Shown here piece after piece: positions 6,848 to 14,413 of a stretch of 64,000 bases of DNA (position 1 is the first letter of the stretch; each line of letters begins with the position of its first letter). Origin of the DNA: Oscillospiraceae bacterium (lineage in GTDB: Bacteria > Bacillota > Clostridia > Oscillospirales > Oscillospiraceae). The notes beneath the pieces were generated by a model that was not told the DNA's origin, did not search any database, and worked only from the letters and a program-made list of their open reading frames with translations. Location: NCBI GenBank assembly GCA_902790375.1, contig CADARY010000001.1, forward strand, positions 1-64,000. Direction: 5' to 3'. Made by a program: the position numbers and the translations under genes.

Positions 6848-6890
6848 CGCACGCGTGTGTTTGTTTTTACATGATGAACACACGCGTGCG
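6848..6890. promoter_or_regulatory. 14-base perfect inverted repeat between XRE gene and tRNA array
   Basis: Arms 6848-6861 and 6877-6890 (CGCACGCGTGTGTT and its complement) flank a 15-base loop. On the plus strand the hairpin is followed by ATTTTTTATA, so it could terminate plus-strand, array-antisense transcription. On the minus strand no T run follows, so reading from the XRE gene into the array may continue. An operator role for the XRE protein is possible but unproven. Confidence 0.55.
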
Positions 6891-6904
6891 ATTTTTTATA
6901 ATTG

Positions 6905-7150
6905 TTACGCGCTGATTGCCGAGTCATCCGTGCGATCAACGATAATGATGTCATCCATGAGGACGCCGAAGATCGCCGCGAGAATCACGAGATTGTCGAG
7001 CGTCGGCATTGCATCGCCGCGGAGCCATCTGTAAACCGCATTCGGCGTGTTGAACCCCATCGCTGTCTGGATGTCCCTGACCGTCATTCCGGCACGTCTG
7101 CGAATGGCGTTGATGTTGCGGCCGGTGGCCGCCATATTGATTGTGGGCAT
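6905..7150 (-). CDS. XRE-family helix-turn-helix regulator
   Basis: An 81-residue protein starting MPTINMAATGRNINAIRRR, almost entirely one Cro/C1-type HTH domain (GMTVRDIQTAMGF then AVYRWLRGDAMPTLDNLVILA). The start at 7150 follows GGAAAGGAGTG. It lies immediately upstream of and in the same direction as the 15-tRNA array, only 71 bases away across a long inverted repeat, so it may control the array or be co-transcribed with it. The closest named type would be small phage- or element-borne repressors. Confidence 0.85.
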   Translation of the reverse strand: MPTINMAATGRNINAIRRRAGMTVRDIQTAMGFNTPNAVYRWLRGDAMPTLDNLVILAAIFGVLMDDIIIVDRTDDSAISA

Positions 7151-7263
7151 GAAAATGCACTCCTTTCCTGAACATAGAGATGAAAAACCGCCTGCTGCAT
7201 GAGCAAGCGGTCTACAAACTATGTTTACGGATCGGAGTGCCGGAGACCTGATGTGACGGGTCC

Positions 7264-7389
7264 CTATCTCAGATCGTGCACACAACGCGGCTTGCTCATA
7301 CAGGCGCAGGAATACTGGCTCTCAAAGCCTTGCAGGCTGAGGGAGCTTTCAAGCAGCGAATATGAGCTTTTTAATTCGATGTTGCACAT
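7264..7389 (-). CDS. 41-residue cysteine-containing small protein, hypothetical
   Basis: A small frame MCNIELKSSYSLLESSLSLQ followed by a C-terminal part with CAC and a further Cys (SCACMSKPRCVHD). AAGGA lies 8 bases upstream of the ATG at 7389. The shape (acidic or polar N-terminal half, Cys-containing C-terminal half) recalls a precursor peptide, but no modifying enzyme is nearby. It reads toward the XRE gene. It may be a chance frame. Confidence 0.35.
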   Translation of the reverse strand: MCNIELKSSYSLLESSLSLQGFESQYSCACMSKPRCVHDLR

Positions 7390-7610
7390 AATCTGTTTCC
7401 TTTCCGGGTTTCCCCTGTTTTCTGAGCCTATCATAATACGCTTGAGCATCTTTGTAAAGTACACCTGTGGTATAAACCTGAGTTTTTCAAATATTCCTTC
7501 CGACGAAAGAAATCCACCAGTTCTATACTCTTTGAGTATCTGTCTTGGATAGTCACAGTGCTTTTTCCATGCCGTTTTAGACTGCGAGAATAAGAAGCAG
7601 TGACTGACGG
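7390..7610. other. intergenic stretch with no recognised feature
   Basis: Together with 7151-7263 this AT-richer spacer upstream of the XRE gene shows no convincing gene. A short hairpin (CCGCTTGCTCATGCAGCAGGCGG type) is at about 7189-7211. Confidence 0.5.
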
Positions 7611-7850
7611 TTATATGAGTACATACTCCACCCGCCCATCATCGTAATGTCTGCACAGCCTGCCGTTTTCATCGAAAACAGTCACAAATGCATTGGGGTC
7701 GGCCACGTCGCGTGCATATACCGCCTGCTGTATGGCATGCTCAAGTTCCCTGGGGGACATCTCCATATAAGTCTTCACTGCCTCATCGTCAATCTTGAGA
7801 GGTTCGGAAGAGTCTGTGCTGCTGTTAAACTGCCTCAATGATATCGCCAC
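7611..7850 (-). CDS. small hypothetical protein
   Basis: A 79-residue protein with a GTG start at 7850 preceded by AAGGAG at a spacing of 6. Sequence is acidic, with MSPRELEHAIQQAVYARDVADP and a C-terminal beta-rich part ending YDDGRVEYVLI. No family recognised. The good ribosome site and balanced composition suggest it is real. It is downstream of the broken peroxiredoxin gene in the same direction. Confidence 0.55.
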   Translation of the reverse strand: MAISLRQFNSSTDSSEPLKIDDEAVKTYMEMSPRELEHAIQQAVYARDVADPNAFVTVFDENGRLCRHYDDGRVEYVLI

Positions 7851-7894
7851 ATAACTCTCCTTCTCTCGTTAATCCTGTCAGATCGCTATCTTTC

Positions 7895-8347
7895 TTACAG
7901 GGCGTCCAGCATCTGCTCCGGGTTCTCCGCCGCCTTGACCTTATCCATCACTTTGACGATCATGCCGTTTTCGTCGATCAGGTAGGTCGTCCGGACCACG
8001 CCCATGGAGACCTTGCCATAGTTCTTTTTCTCTTTCCAGACGTCATAGAGCTGGATGACCTCTTTTTCCGGGTCCGCCAGCAGCGTAAAGGGCAGGCCGT
8101 ACTTTTCCTCGAATTTCTTATGAGAGGCTACGCTGTCCTTGCTGACGCCGAGGATCACAGCGCTCTTCTCTTAAAACTGCGGGTATCTCTCCGCGAAGCC
8201 GCAGGCCTGCTTCGTGCAGCCGCCGGTCATGTCCTTCGGGTAGAAATACAGAATGACCTTCTGTCCTCTGTACTGGGAAAGACTGTGCATGGTACCGTTT
8301 TGATCCGGAAGCGTAAAAACCGGGGCTTTTGTTCCGACTTCGAGCAT
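7895..8347 (-). pseudogene. thioredoxin-dependent peroxiredoxin (Bcp/PrxQ type) with in-frame stop
   Basis: The full frame of 151 codons from the ATG at 8347 encodes a Bcp-like peroxidase: MLEVGTKAPVFTLPDQNG at the N-terminus, FYPKDMTGGCTKQACGF with peroxidatic Cys44 and resolving Cys49, then LGVSKDSVASHKKF and VVRTTYLID. Codon 59 (8171-8173) is TAA between RYPQF and EKSAVI, with frame kept on both sides. As written the product would be a 58-residue fragment, so the gene is probably inactive. The C-terminal part has its own in-frame Met but lacks the catalytic cysteines. Confidence 0.85.
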
Positions 8348-8387
8348 AGCTGTCTCCTCCGTAATGATATCGATTCTTATTGTTTCC

Positions 8388-9258
8388 CTATGTGTACTGA
8401 CGCAGAATACGGCGAACTGTTCTAAGATAGGACCCGCCGAACAGATTCAAATGATTCAGCATATGATACAGATTATAGAGGTCCCGACGTTCTCTGTATC
8501 CCCCGTCAATCGGGTTGACCTCATAATACGCTCCATAGAAGCTCTGAGGAAAGCCTCCAAAGAGCTCCGTCATTGCAAGCTCCGCCTCAAAATGCCCAAC
8601 CGATACGGCGGGATCAATCAGCCACGCCTCGCCGTCGTTTCCCGCGATATAGTTTCCGCTCCAGAGATCGCCATGCAAAAGTGAGGGAGATTTCGGCTCG
8701 ACCAGGTATTTGTCGAGGTGATCGAGCAGGTACGCGATCCGTCTGCGGTCATTCTCGTCAAAATAACCCTCTGCTCTTCTGACCTGCGGAAGCAGCCGGT
8801 GCTGTCTAAAAAACGCAATCCAACTGCTCTCCTGGGTGTTCTCCTGCTCCGATATAGTTGTCGGCGTCAAAACCGAAAAGTCCGCCGTGGACAAACGCGG
8901 AGGCGTCGGTCAGATGCATCGCGGCAAGGCTGTGACCGAAATGCTCGTAGAACGCTTTTCCCGGTCTTCCCTCGGCCCACTCCAAAAGCAGGAACGCGCC
9001 ATAGCGCTCATCCGTACCGAGCCCCAGCACCTCCGGCACCCGGATCGTGCCTGTCCTCTCGATCGCCTCCAGGCCGCTCACTTCCGCGTCGAAGAAGGGA
9101 GCGTTCTCCTTCCGGTTTGCTTTCATGAAGACGCTCTTCCCTGCCGCCGTCAGCCGGTAGGCCCTGTTGATATCCCCGCCGGAAACCGGACAGACAGACG
9201 GCGCAAGGCCATCAAACAGCTCCTGAACCGCCTCGCTGAAAGAATCAAAACGCTTCAT
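8388..9258 (-). pseudogene. fructosamine kinase family gene with frameshift
   Basis: Two overlapping frames together encode one fructosamine-3-kinase-like protein. The first starts MKRFDSFSEAVQELFDG at 9258 (ATG overlapping the YhhN-family stop) and runs to FGFDADNYIG. The second supplies ENTQESSWIAFFRQHRLLPQ, the catalytic HGDLWSGN and the metal-binding IDPAV. A shift of +1 relative to the first frame is needed near 8845-8855. Without it the product ends before the kinase active site, so the gene looks inactive. A sequencing error is an alternative. Confidence 0.8.
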
Positions 9259-9914
9259 TTCAGTGCCAGCAGACTCAGCGCGATCATGAGCTGCCCGACA
9301 TAATACAGCCCTATGTTTGTCACGCGCAGTGAAAAGCTGGATTTCTGGCCGAAGGTGTTCAGTATCAGCACAATATCGCTGATAAGAAACAGAAGCGCCC
9401 CTGCCGCAAAGATCCCGGTAAAGGCTCCGGGGTCGGTAACCAGATTGCTGAACGCGACACAGTTCAAAATCATAATTGCGCCGATATAAAAGATCCCAAA
9501 AATCTTGAACGACTTCTTCGCCGTGATTTTGGTGAAGATCCATTTCATCAGTAAGGCGGTCAGCACGACGCCGACGGCGACCGGCACCATCCAGTTTTTG
9601 GCCATTGGCAGCACCGCCGCGAGATATACGATATGCCCGCTCAAGAACACCAGGATGCCGACCAGAAACACCAGCTGGCCCTTTTCCTTGAAGACCCAGC
9701 GGAGGTTAAGCAGCACATCCGCTATACATCCGAGGACCAAGCCGATGATGATCAGCCTTGCCGTGTGTCCGCCACCGGACGCCATAAGGCCGACCGTCAC
9801 AAAGCACAGTGAGGCCAGTCCCTTCAGCGCCGCCGCCAAAACATAATGTTCTTCTTTCTCCTGCCAGAGAAACACGGCTGCCAGGCAAAGGCACAGAATG
9901 CATAAGAGTATCAT
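9255..9914 (-). CDS. YhhN family (lysoplasmalogenase-like) membrane protein
   Basis: A 219-residue protein with about eight hydrophobic segments and the YhhN signatures LGCIADVLL and LLFLISDIVLILN, whose acidic residues lie in membrane helices. In characterised members this fold hydrolyses the vinyl-ether bond of lysoplasmalogens. Plasmalogens are common in anaerobic clostridia, which fits. The start at 9914 follows GGGGAGGAG. The stop overlaps the start of the fructosamine kinase gene. Confidence 0.85.
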   Translation of the reverse strand: MILLCILCLCLAAVFLWQEKEEHYVLAAALKGLASLCFVTVGLMASGGGHTARLIIIGLVLGCIADVLLNLRWVFKEKGQLVFLVGILVFLSGHIVYLAAVLPMAKNWMVPVAVGVVLTALLMKWIFTKITAKKSFKIFGIFYIGAIMILNCVAFSNLVTDPGAFTGIFAAGALLFLISDIVLILNTFGQKSSFSLRVTNIGLYYVGQLMIALSLLALK

Positions 9915-9981
9915 ACGCTGCTCCTCCCCTTTTCATTTTTCTATTTGTTAAATCTGAGTTTCAGCCCTTCCGTATAGGATT

Positions 9982-10698
9982 TCAGCTTTCGCCCTGGAAA
10001 AACAGTTTCATCTGTCTGGTCTTCACCTGACGGATAAAGTCCTCAACGCTGCATAGCTCCATCTTAGAACTCATTCCGGCGATTACCGGGCGATACCCTT
10101 TCTCGCGGAGTTTTGCAAAGACCTGGCTTCCCCAATGGTTGTCCGATCCATAGGTTTCAAGAAGAGAATACTGTTTTGCATAGACAGCCGCCATCTTGTT
10201 TGCTTCCGGAGCCTGGCTGGAATTGACGACCTCTACGCCATGCACGCTTCTTGGGAACAGCCGGATATGGTCGATATAGTGCGCTTCCCTGTAGGGATGC
10301 GCCTGCACGACAAAGGCCCCGGCTTCCATCAGAAATGCCAGTTCTTCTCTCTTCTCCATCTCAAGGATTTCGGGATGCTTCCTGTACCATTCCTTCTCCA
10401 GGCCGTAGATCAGGAAATCCGTACCCTTGCATGACAGCTCAACGCCCGGGAAAACCTTGATTCCGACCTGTGCGCCGACTCTGACGCCTTCCTCGAAGTC
10501 CGCAAAATAGTAGTCAATTTGTTCGGAATAGGGCATTCCCCTTACGTCCGGGTTAATATTTCCGTCGAGGAAATGATTCGTAATGAAGATTCCGTCATAG
10601 CCCAGCTTCTTGTAAAAGCAAACGGTATCTTCCGCCGTCGCTTTCGCACACTTGCTGACGGGTAATGTATGACAATGTGTCTCGTATTTGTAGATCAT
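9982..10698 (-). CDS. PHP-domain metal-dependent phosphoesterase
   Basis: A 238-residue protein with the PHP metal-site motifs in order: ETHCHT at the N-terminus, FITNHF, FPGVELS, VQAHPYR and GSDNHW. This is the fold of histidinol phosphatase and DNA polymerase proofreading domains. The protein is probably a cytoplasmic phosphoesterase; histidinol-phosphate cannot be assumed as substrate because no his genes are nearby. It follows the alpha/beta-hydrolase gene by 21 bases in the same direction. Confidence 0.85.
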   Translation of the reverse strand: MIYKYETHCHTLPVSKCAKATAEDTVCFYKKLGYDGIFITNHFLDGNINPDVRGMPYSEQIDYYFADFEEGVRVGAQVGIKVFPGVELSCKGTDFLIYGLEKEWYRKHPEILEMEKREELAFLMEAGAFVVQAHPYREAHYIDHIRLFPRSVHGVEVVNSSQAPEANKMAAVYAKQYSLLETYGSDNHWGSQVFAKLREKGYRPVIAGMSSKMELCSVEDFIRQVKTRQMKLFFQGES

Positions 10699-10719
10699 AG
10701 TCAGTTTATTGTTCTCGAT

Positions 10720-11508
10720 TCAGTATTTACCGCTGTTTTCCGCTTCTTCGCTAAAAAACGAGATGGCAAGATCGGCGACACGTTCCGGCGTCTCCTGGCA
10801 TCCTCCGAGAGAATGCCCTTCGTTTTCAAAGATAACGATGGGGAGTTTGAAGCTTTCTGCAAATGCTTTGGCCGCTTTGGGATCAATCACGGCGTCTTCG
10901 GCGCCATGAGCCATCATCACCTTTGTTCCCTTGGGGCTGAAGAGTCTGAACAGATCTGTCGTTTCAAGGTCGCGGTACATCTCCCTCGTGATTCTGACCC
11001 TGTTCCCCAAGCCGGCATTTGTATCGAACCAGCCCTTCTCATCGAGGTCCTTCAGCATCTTCTGCTCATCGGGTCCGGGGTGCTCCTTTACAAAAAGCGT
11101 CGGCATATTTACCGCGGCGCTGCGGAAAAACGCTCTTTTGCCCTTATGCGCCCGGGTGCTGATATAGAGCCCCGTCAGGTATGCTCCGAAGCTCGATGCA
11201 AAGTAGAAGATCGGCAACTCAGGCCAATGTGCAAGAGCATAGCGCTCCGCAGCCTCGATGCTGTCGATTGCGCCCTCGATCCGAAGCGTCTCCTGCTTTG
11301 ATTCCTCCGTGCCATGTCCCGGCAGCTCAATGCCGATCATACCGTATCCCGCCGCCGGAAGCCTGCGAAGGAGCAGTCGGTATGTTGCGCAGGTCTTGCT
11401 GCTTGTGAATCCGTGGATAACGATTACGATGCCTCGCGGGTTTTCCGGGATCTCTCGGACGCAGGAAACAATGTTTCCGCTCTCTTTTGTTATTGTGAAA
11501 GTCTCCAT
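10720..11508 (-). CDS. alpha/beta hydrolase with altered nucleophile elbow
   Basis: A 262-residue hydrolase starting METFTITKESGNIVSCVRE, with oxyanion motif VIHGFTSSK, acid in HGAEDAVIDP and histidine in NEGHSLGG. The elbow reads FASSFGAY, so the first glycine of G-x-S-x-G is Ala; the serine and second glycine remain. GGAGAAG precedes the ATG. Probably active as an esterase or acyl hydrolase of unknown substrate; co-directional with the PHP gene downstream. Confidence 0.85.
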   Translation of the reverse strand: METFTITKESGNIVSCVREIPENPRGIVIVIHGFTSSKTCATYRLLLRRLPAAGYGMIGIELPGHGTEESKQETLRIEGAIDSIEAAERYALAHWPELPIFYFASSFGAYLTGLYISTRAHKGKRAFFRSAAVNMPTLFVKEHPGPDEQKMLKDLDEKGWFDTNAGLGNRVRITREMYRDLETTDLFRLFSPKGTKVMMAHGAEDAVIDPKAAKAFAESFKLPIVIFENEGHSLGGCQETPERVADLAISFFSEEAENSGKY

Positions 11509-11529
11509 CTCTATCTTCTCCAGGTGTTG

Positions 11530-11760
11530 TCATATCATTTTGGTGAGCTTTCCCAGGCTCTTTGACAGCTCGATCGCCGCATCCGGAACCGGAATGAGTT
11601 TGCCATCCACGACCACATAGCTTTCGACAGGGACGTGTTCCTTCATTGTCCGCTCGATCTCATGCTTGATATAGTGCATCTGCGTACAGTGCGGCGAACG
11701 GTCGTCGCTGTCTCCCTCGTCAAAGCCAATCGCCTTGATTGTGTTCGGATTATACCTATT
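11530..11760 (-). pseudogene. C-terminal remnant of an unrecognised gene
   Basis: An open frame of 76 codons with protein-like composition (FDEGDSDDRSPHCTQMHYI, then ESYVVVDGKLIPVPDAAIEL) ends at TGA 11530. It begins just after a TAG with no start codon or ribosome site, so it looks like the surviving C-terminus of a longer gene. I do not recognise the family. Confidence 0.4.
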
Positions 11761-11795
11761 CTACCATGCGCGCGAACATCCTTCAAGCTTCTGAT

Positions 11796-11845
11796 GCTCG
11801 ATCCGGATGCTCACACTGTAGCTCGATCCGGATACTCACACTACG
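11796..11845. repeat. two tandem 25-base units
   Basis: The unit GCTCGATCCGGATGCTCACAC plus four bases occurs at 11796-11820 and again, with a few changes near its end, at 11821-11845. It is intergenic. Confidence 0.7.
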
Positions 11846-11975
11846 GACAATGGATTTGTCGCATAGGTGTGGGACAGCGTCTTTCACTTGCCTTAATAAT
11901 CTTTCTCTGCTAAACTGTATTTGAATATGCGAAGATCCTGCCACGATCATTTTTGAATGTAAGGAGCTTGTTATT

Positions 11976-12458
11976 GTGCTGATTATACTTGAAGGCCTGA
12001 TCCTGTGCTTTTGGCTCTTGTTGATCTGCGTAGTTGGCATCGCAAACGGGCCTGCGGGTCTCGTAGTATTCTATGAGCAGAATGTAAAAGACAGGGTCGT
12101 TGAACTCGGTCTCACGACGCCGGAACAGATAAAAATGACTGCTTTATGGACAGGCATTGCACTGTTTCTGCCTTTGTTTACCTTTGTCCCCGCAATGGTC
12201 TACCTCTACAATGGGGTGAACGGATTTTGGGATGGCTTTCTGCAGATGACCGGGATTTTTTTGATCATGGGGCTGTTCGATCGGCTCTTCATCGATGAAT
12301 ACTGGGTCGGGCATACCAAAGCCTGGTTCATTCCGGGCACGGAAGACCTGATGCCATATATCCCCGCGCAGGTCAAATTCAGGAAGTGGGCCGGAACGCT
12401 TGTCGGATTCCCATTGCTTGCGGCTGTTATTGCCAGCGTCATTCAATTGTTCAGATGA
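11976..12458 (+). CDS. small integral membrane protein, hypothetical
   Basis: A 160-residue protein with a GTG start following AAGGAG. Four to five hydrophobic segments: residues about 2-24, 52-75, 85-103 and 140-158. Between the last two lies a soluble loop, DEYWVGHTKAWFIPGTEDLM. I recognise it only as a type seen in clostridial genomes without assigned function. It is followed by a YciI-like gene and a HAD phosphatase on the same strand. Confidence 0.65.
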   Translation: MLIILEGLILCFWLLLICVVGIANGPAGLVVFYEQNVKDRVVELGLTTPEQIKMTALWTGIALFLPLFTFVPAMVYLYNGVNGFWDGFLQMTGIFLIMGLFDRLFIDEYWVGHTKAWFIPGTEDLMPYIPAQVKFRKWAGTLVGFPLLAAVIASVIQLFR

Positions 12459-12541
12459 GAAAGAAGATGGGAGAAAAGACAAGATAAGCAGTTACGAAAC
12501 GCAAATTCCAAAAAAAGTTTGAAAACGGGAGGAAACAAAAA

Positions 12542-12838
12542 ATGCAATTTATCATCACAGCCTATGACGGAGCCGACATGTTGGGGAAAAGGCTGGCCGT
12601 CCGAGCGCGCCATTTGGAGAACATGAGCAAAGTCAACGGCAAGGTCATCTGTGCCGGCGGACTGTTGGATAACGAAGGCAAAATGAAGGGTTCCGTACTC
12701 ATCATGGAGTTTGCCGATCGCGCGGGTCTCGACGCCTATCTGGCCTCGGAGCCTTACATTGCCGAGCATGTATGGGAGAAGGTCACCGTCGAGGCCATGA
12801 ATGTGGTTATCGTGAATGGCGAAAAGATCGGAAAATGA
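12542..12838 (+). CDS. YciI-like protein
   Basis: A 98-residue single-domain protein with the YciI/dimeric ferredoxin-like pattern: MQFIITAYDGADMLGKRLAV, then RARHLENMSKVNGKVICAGG and VLIMEFADRAGLDAYLASEP. YciI proteins have a conserved His-Asp pair and unclear function. A GGGAGG precedes the ATG. It is 6 bases upstream of the HAD phosphatase gene, so the two are co-transcribed. Confidence 0.85.
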   Translation: MQFIITAYDGADMLGKRLAVRARHLENMSKVNGKVICAGGLLDNEGKMKGSVLIMEFADRAGLDAYLASEPYIAEHVWEKVTVEAMNVVIVNGEKIGK

Positions 12839-12844
12839 GATAGG

Positions 12845-13486
12845 ATGTACAAGTATTTGCTATTTGACCTTGATGGGACATTGACGGATCCGGGAATCGG
12901 TATCACAAATTCCGTCATGTACGCCCTCCGAAAATTTGGCATCCATGTCGATAAGCGGGAGTCTCTCTATCGGTTTATCGGGCCGCCGTTGAAGGACTCG
13001 TTCGGAAAGTATTATGGCTTTTCAGATGCCAACTGTGACCTTGCCATTCAGTACTATCGCGAGTATTTCAGGAAACAGGGCATGTTTGAGAATGCGGTAT
13101 ATGAGGGAATCCCTTCCCTCCTGAAACAACTGAAAGAGAACTATAAAACCCTTATTGTGGCCACGTCAAAGCCTGAAGTGTTCTCGATCGAGATTCTGCG
13201 GCATTTTGGTCTGTTCGATTACTTTGATTTTGTAGCCGGCGCTTCCTTTGATGAAAGCAGGAGCAAGAAAGCTGATGTTATCCGCTATGCATTGGAAAGC
13301 TGTCAGATCCATGAGAAATCAACAGCCATCATGATCGGTGATAGAGAGCATGACATCATTGGCGCAATCGAAAACGGGCTGAACTCTCTGGGGGTACTGT
13401 ATGGATACGGAAGTTTCGAAGAACTGAAAAAAGCCGGAGCAAGCTATCTTGTCGATCAGCCCAACGACATTTTGGAATACGTATGA
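12845..13486 (+). CDS. HAD-family phosphatase (Gph-like)
   Basis: A 213-residue HAD hydrolase with motif I FDLDGTLTD at the N-terminus, a helical cap, motif II ATSKPEV, a lysine in RSKKADVI and motif IV IGDREHDIIGA. This layout matches phosphoglycolate phosphatase and pyrophosphatase-like HAD proteins with a C1 cap. It should be a cytoplasmic phosphatase for a small phosphorylated substrate; the exact one is unknown. Confidence 0.9.
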   Translation: MYKYLLFDLDGTLTDPGIGITNSVMYALRKFGIHVDKRESLYRFIGPPLKDSFGKYYGFSDANCDLAIQYYREYFRKQGMFENAVYEGIPSLLKQLKENYKTLIVATSKPEVFSIEILRHFGLFDYFDFVAGASFDESRSKKADVIRYALESCQIHEKSTAIMIGDREHDIIGAIENGLNSLGVLYGYGSFEELKKAGASYLVDQPNDILEYV

Positions 13487-13518
13487 GGCGCCTTGGCAAT
13501 TCTGGTTTTCTTTTCTTT

Positions 13519-13681
13519 AAGGCAATACCGCACAATACGCCTTCGGCGCCTCCTGGAAAATTCGCGCTCTGATTACGTCACTTTTTCTTGAAATACACAA
13601 AGTATTCCTGCAAAAAAATGCCTTCATCAGAACCCAAATTTTCTCAGGATTCGCTCTCGCCGAATTATGCGGTGTTGCCTT
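13519..13681. mobile_element. MITE-like element, copy 1
   Basis: About 163 bases with terminal inverted repeats AAGGCAATACCGCACAAT and, at the right end, the complement of AAGGCAACACCGCATAAT. The flanks read TTAA on both sides, suggesting a TTAA or shorter target duplication. Two further copies are at 24514-24674 and 37088-37246. No transposase is encoded, so it would need one in trans. Confidence 0.75.
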
Positions 13682-13696
13682 AAGGAAAAATGTCCG

Positions 13697-13838
13697 TTCT
13701 GCGTCATTGCGCACCAGTGACCGATGTCACTGGTGCGGCAATCCACATCTCTTTCACACTGTTTCCATGCTCAACTTGCACAAAGAAGAGACGGATTTCC
13801 ACGCCAGTGTTTCGACACTGGCTCGGAATGACGGGAGC
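13697..13838. repeat. head-to-head extragenic palindromes
   Basis: A CGTCATTGCG...GGCAATCC unit enclosing the inverted pair CACCAGTG/CACTGGTG faces a second, diverged unit in opposite orientation ending GGAATGACG (with CCAGTG/CACTGG inside). This is the layout of widespread REP-like repeats. Confidence 0.6.
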
Positions 13839-13875
13839 AGACGGAATAGTTACCTATCTTGCGATACAATTCGTA

Positions 13876-13950
13876 TGTCATCCTGAGCGTCAGCGAAGGA
13901 TCTCTCGGTTGTCCACGGGATGCTTCGTCGCTGCGCTCCTCAGAATGACA
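13876..13950. repeat. extragenic palindrome of the TGTCATCCTGAG type
   Basis: Ends TGTCATCCTGAGCG and CTCAGAATGACA are inverted relative to each other. A diverged relative (GTCATCCTGCGCGTCGGCGA) occurs at about 39329-39350. Confidence 0.6.
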
Positions 13951-14413
13951 TGAAGTTTGAAATGTTATAACGATGCGAGGATCAATCAGCGTGCGGTTTT
14001 AAAGGAAATCTTCTCCTTCATACCGGTATTTCCTGTTTTATAAAAGTGCGCGGCTCAGACGGAACCGCGCACGAAAAACGGAGCTCCACTTGTTGCCGCA
14101 CAAGTTTCTTGCCCAAAAGATGGGTGTAAAAAGGAAAATGCGATTTCTAACGGAAGGTAAACGCATCCGTATTTGGACAAACAGTCGGCGCGGCGTATCG
14201 GGCGGGGGTATTACAGCCGGTTTTTCCGCTTTTGTGTGACACGGCCCCCTGCTCTTTGCTACAATAACGCAGGAAGGCTGTACGGCGCAGGGAGGAAGCC
14301 AATAGAAAAGAGCGTAAATAAAGCGACCCGGACCGGGAAATCCCGCCGGATCACGGGGGACATCCTGATCGCGCCGACAAACGGCGCGGCGGACTGAATC
14401 AGGGAGGGTAAAA
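13951..14413. other. intergenic region upstream of the amidohydrolase
   Basis: Holds a hairpin with arms GTGCGCGG/CCGCGCAC (14046-14053 and 14065-14072) that on the minus strand is followed by TTTTATAA. A possible promoter with TACAAT at about 14260 has a TGACAC 17 bases before it. A 74-codon plus-strand frame at 14173-14397 has no ribosome site or family match and is not called. Confidence 0.45.

Noticed and set aside
8806..8894. Programmed frameshift in the fructosamine kinase gene
   Set aside because: No slippery run or downstream structure is evident at the switch point, and the kinase family does not use frameshifting; mutation or a sequencing error is simpler.
13697..13950. CRISPR-like repeat array
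   Set aside because: The repeats are paired palindromes of two types without regular spacers; no cas genes occur in the window.
14173..14397. A 74-codon plus-strand frame upstream of the amidohydrolase
   Set aside because: It has no ribosome site, basic low-complexity composition and a likely promoter inside it.
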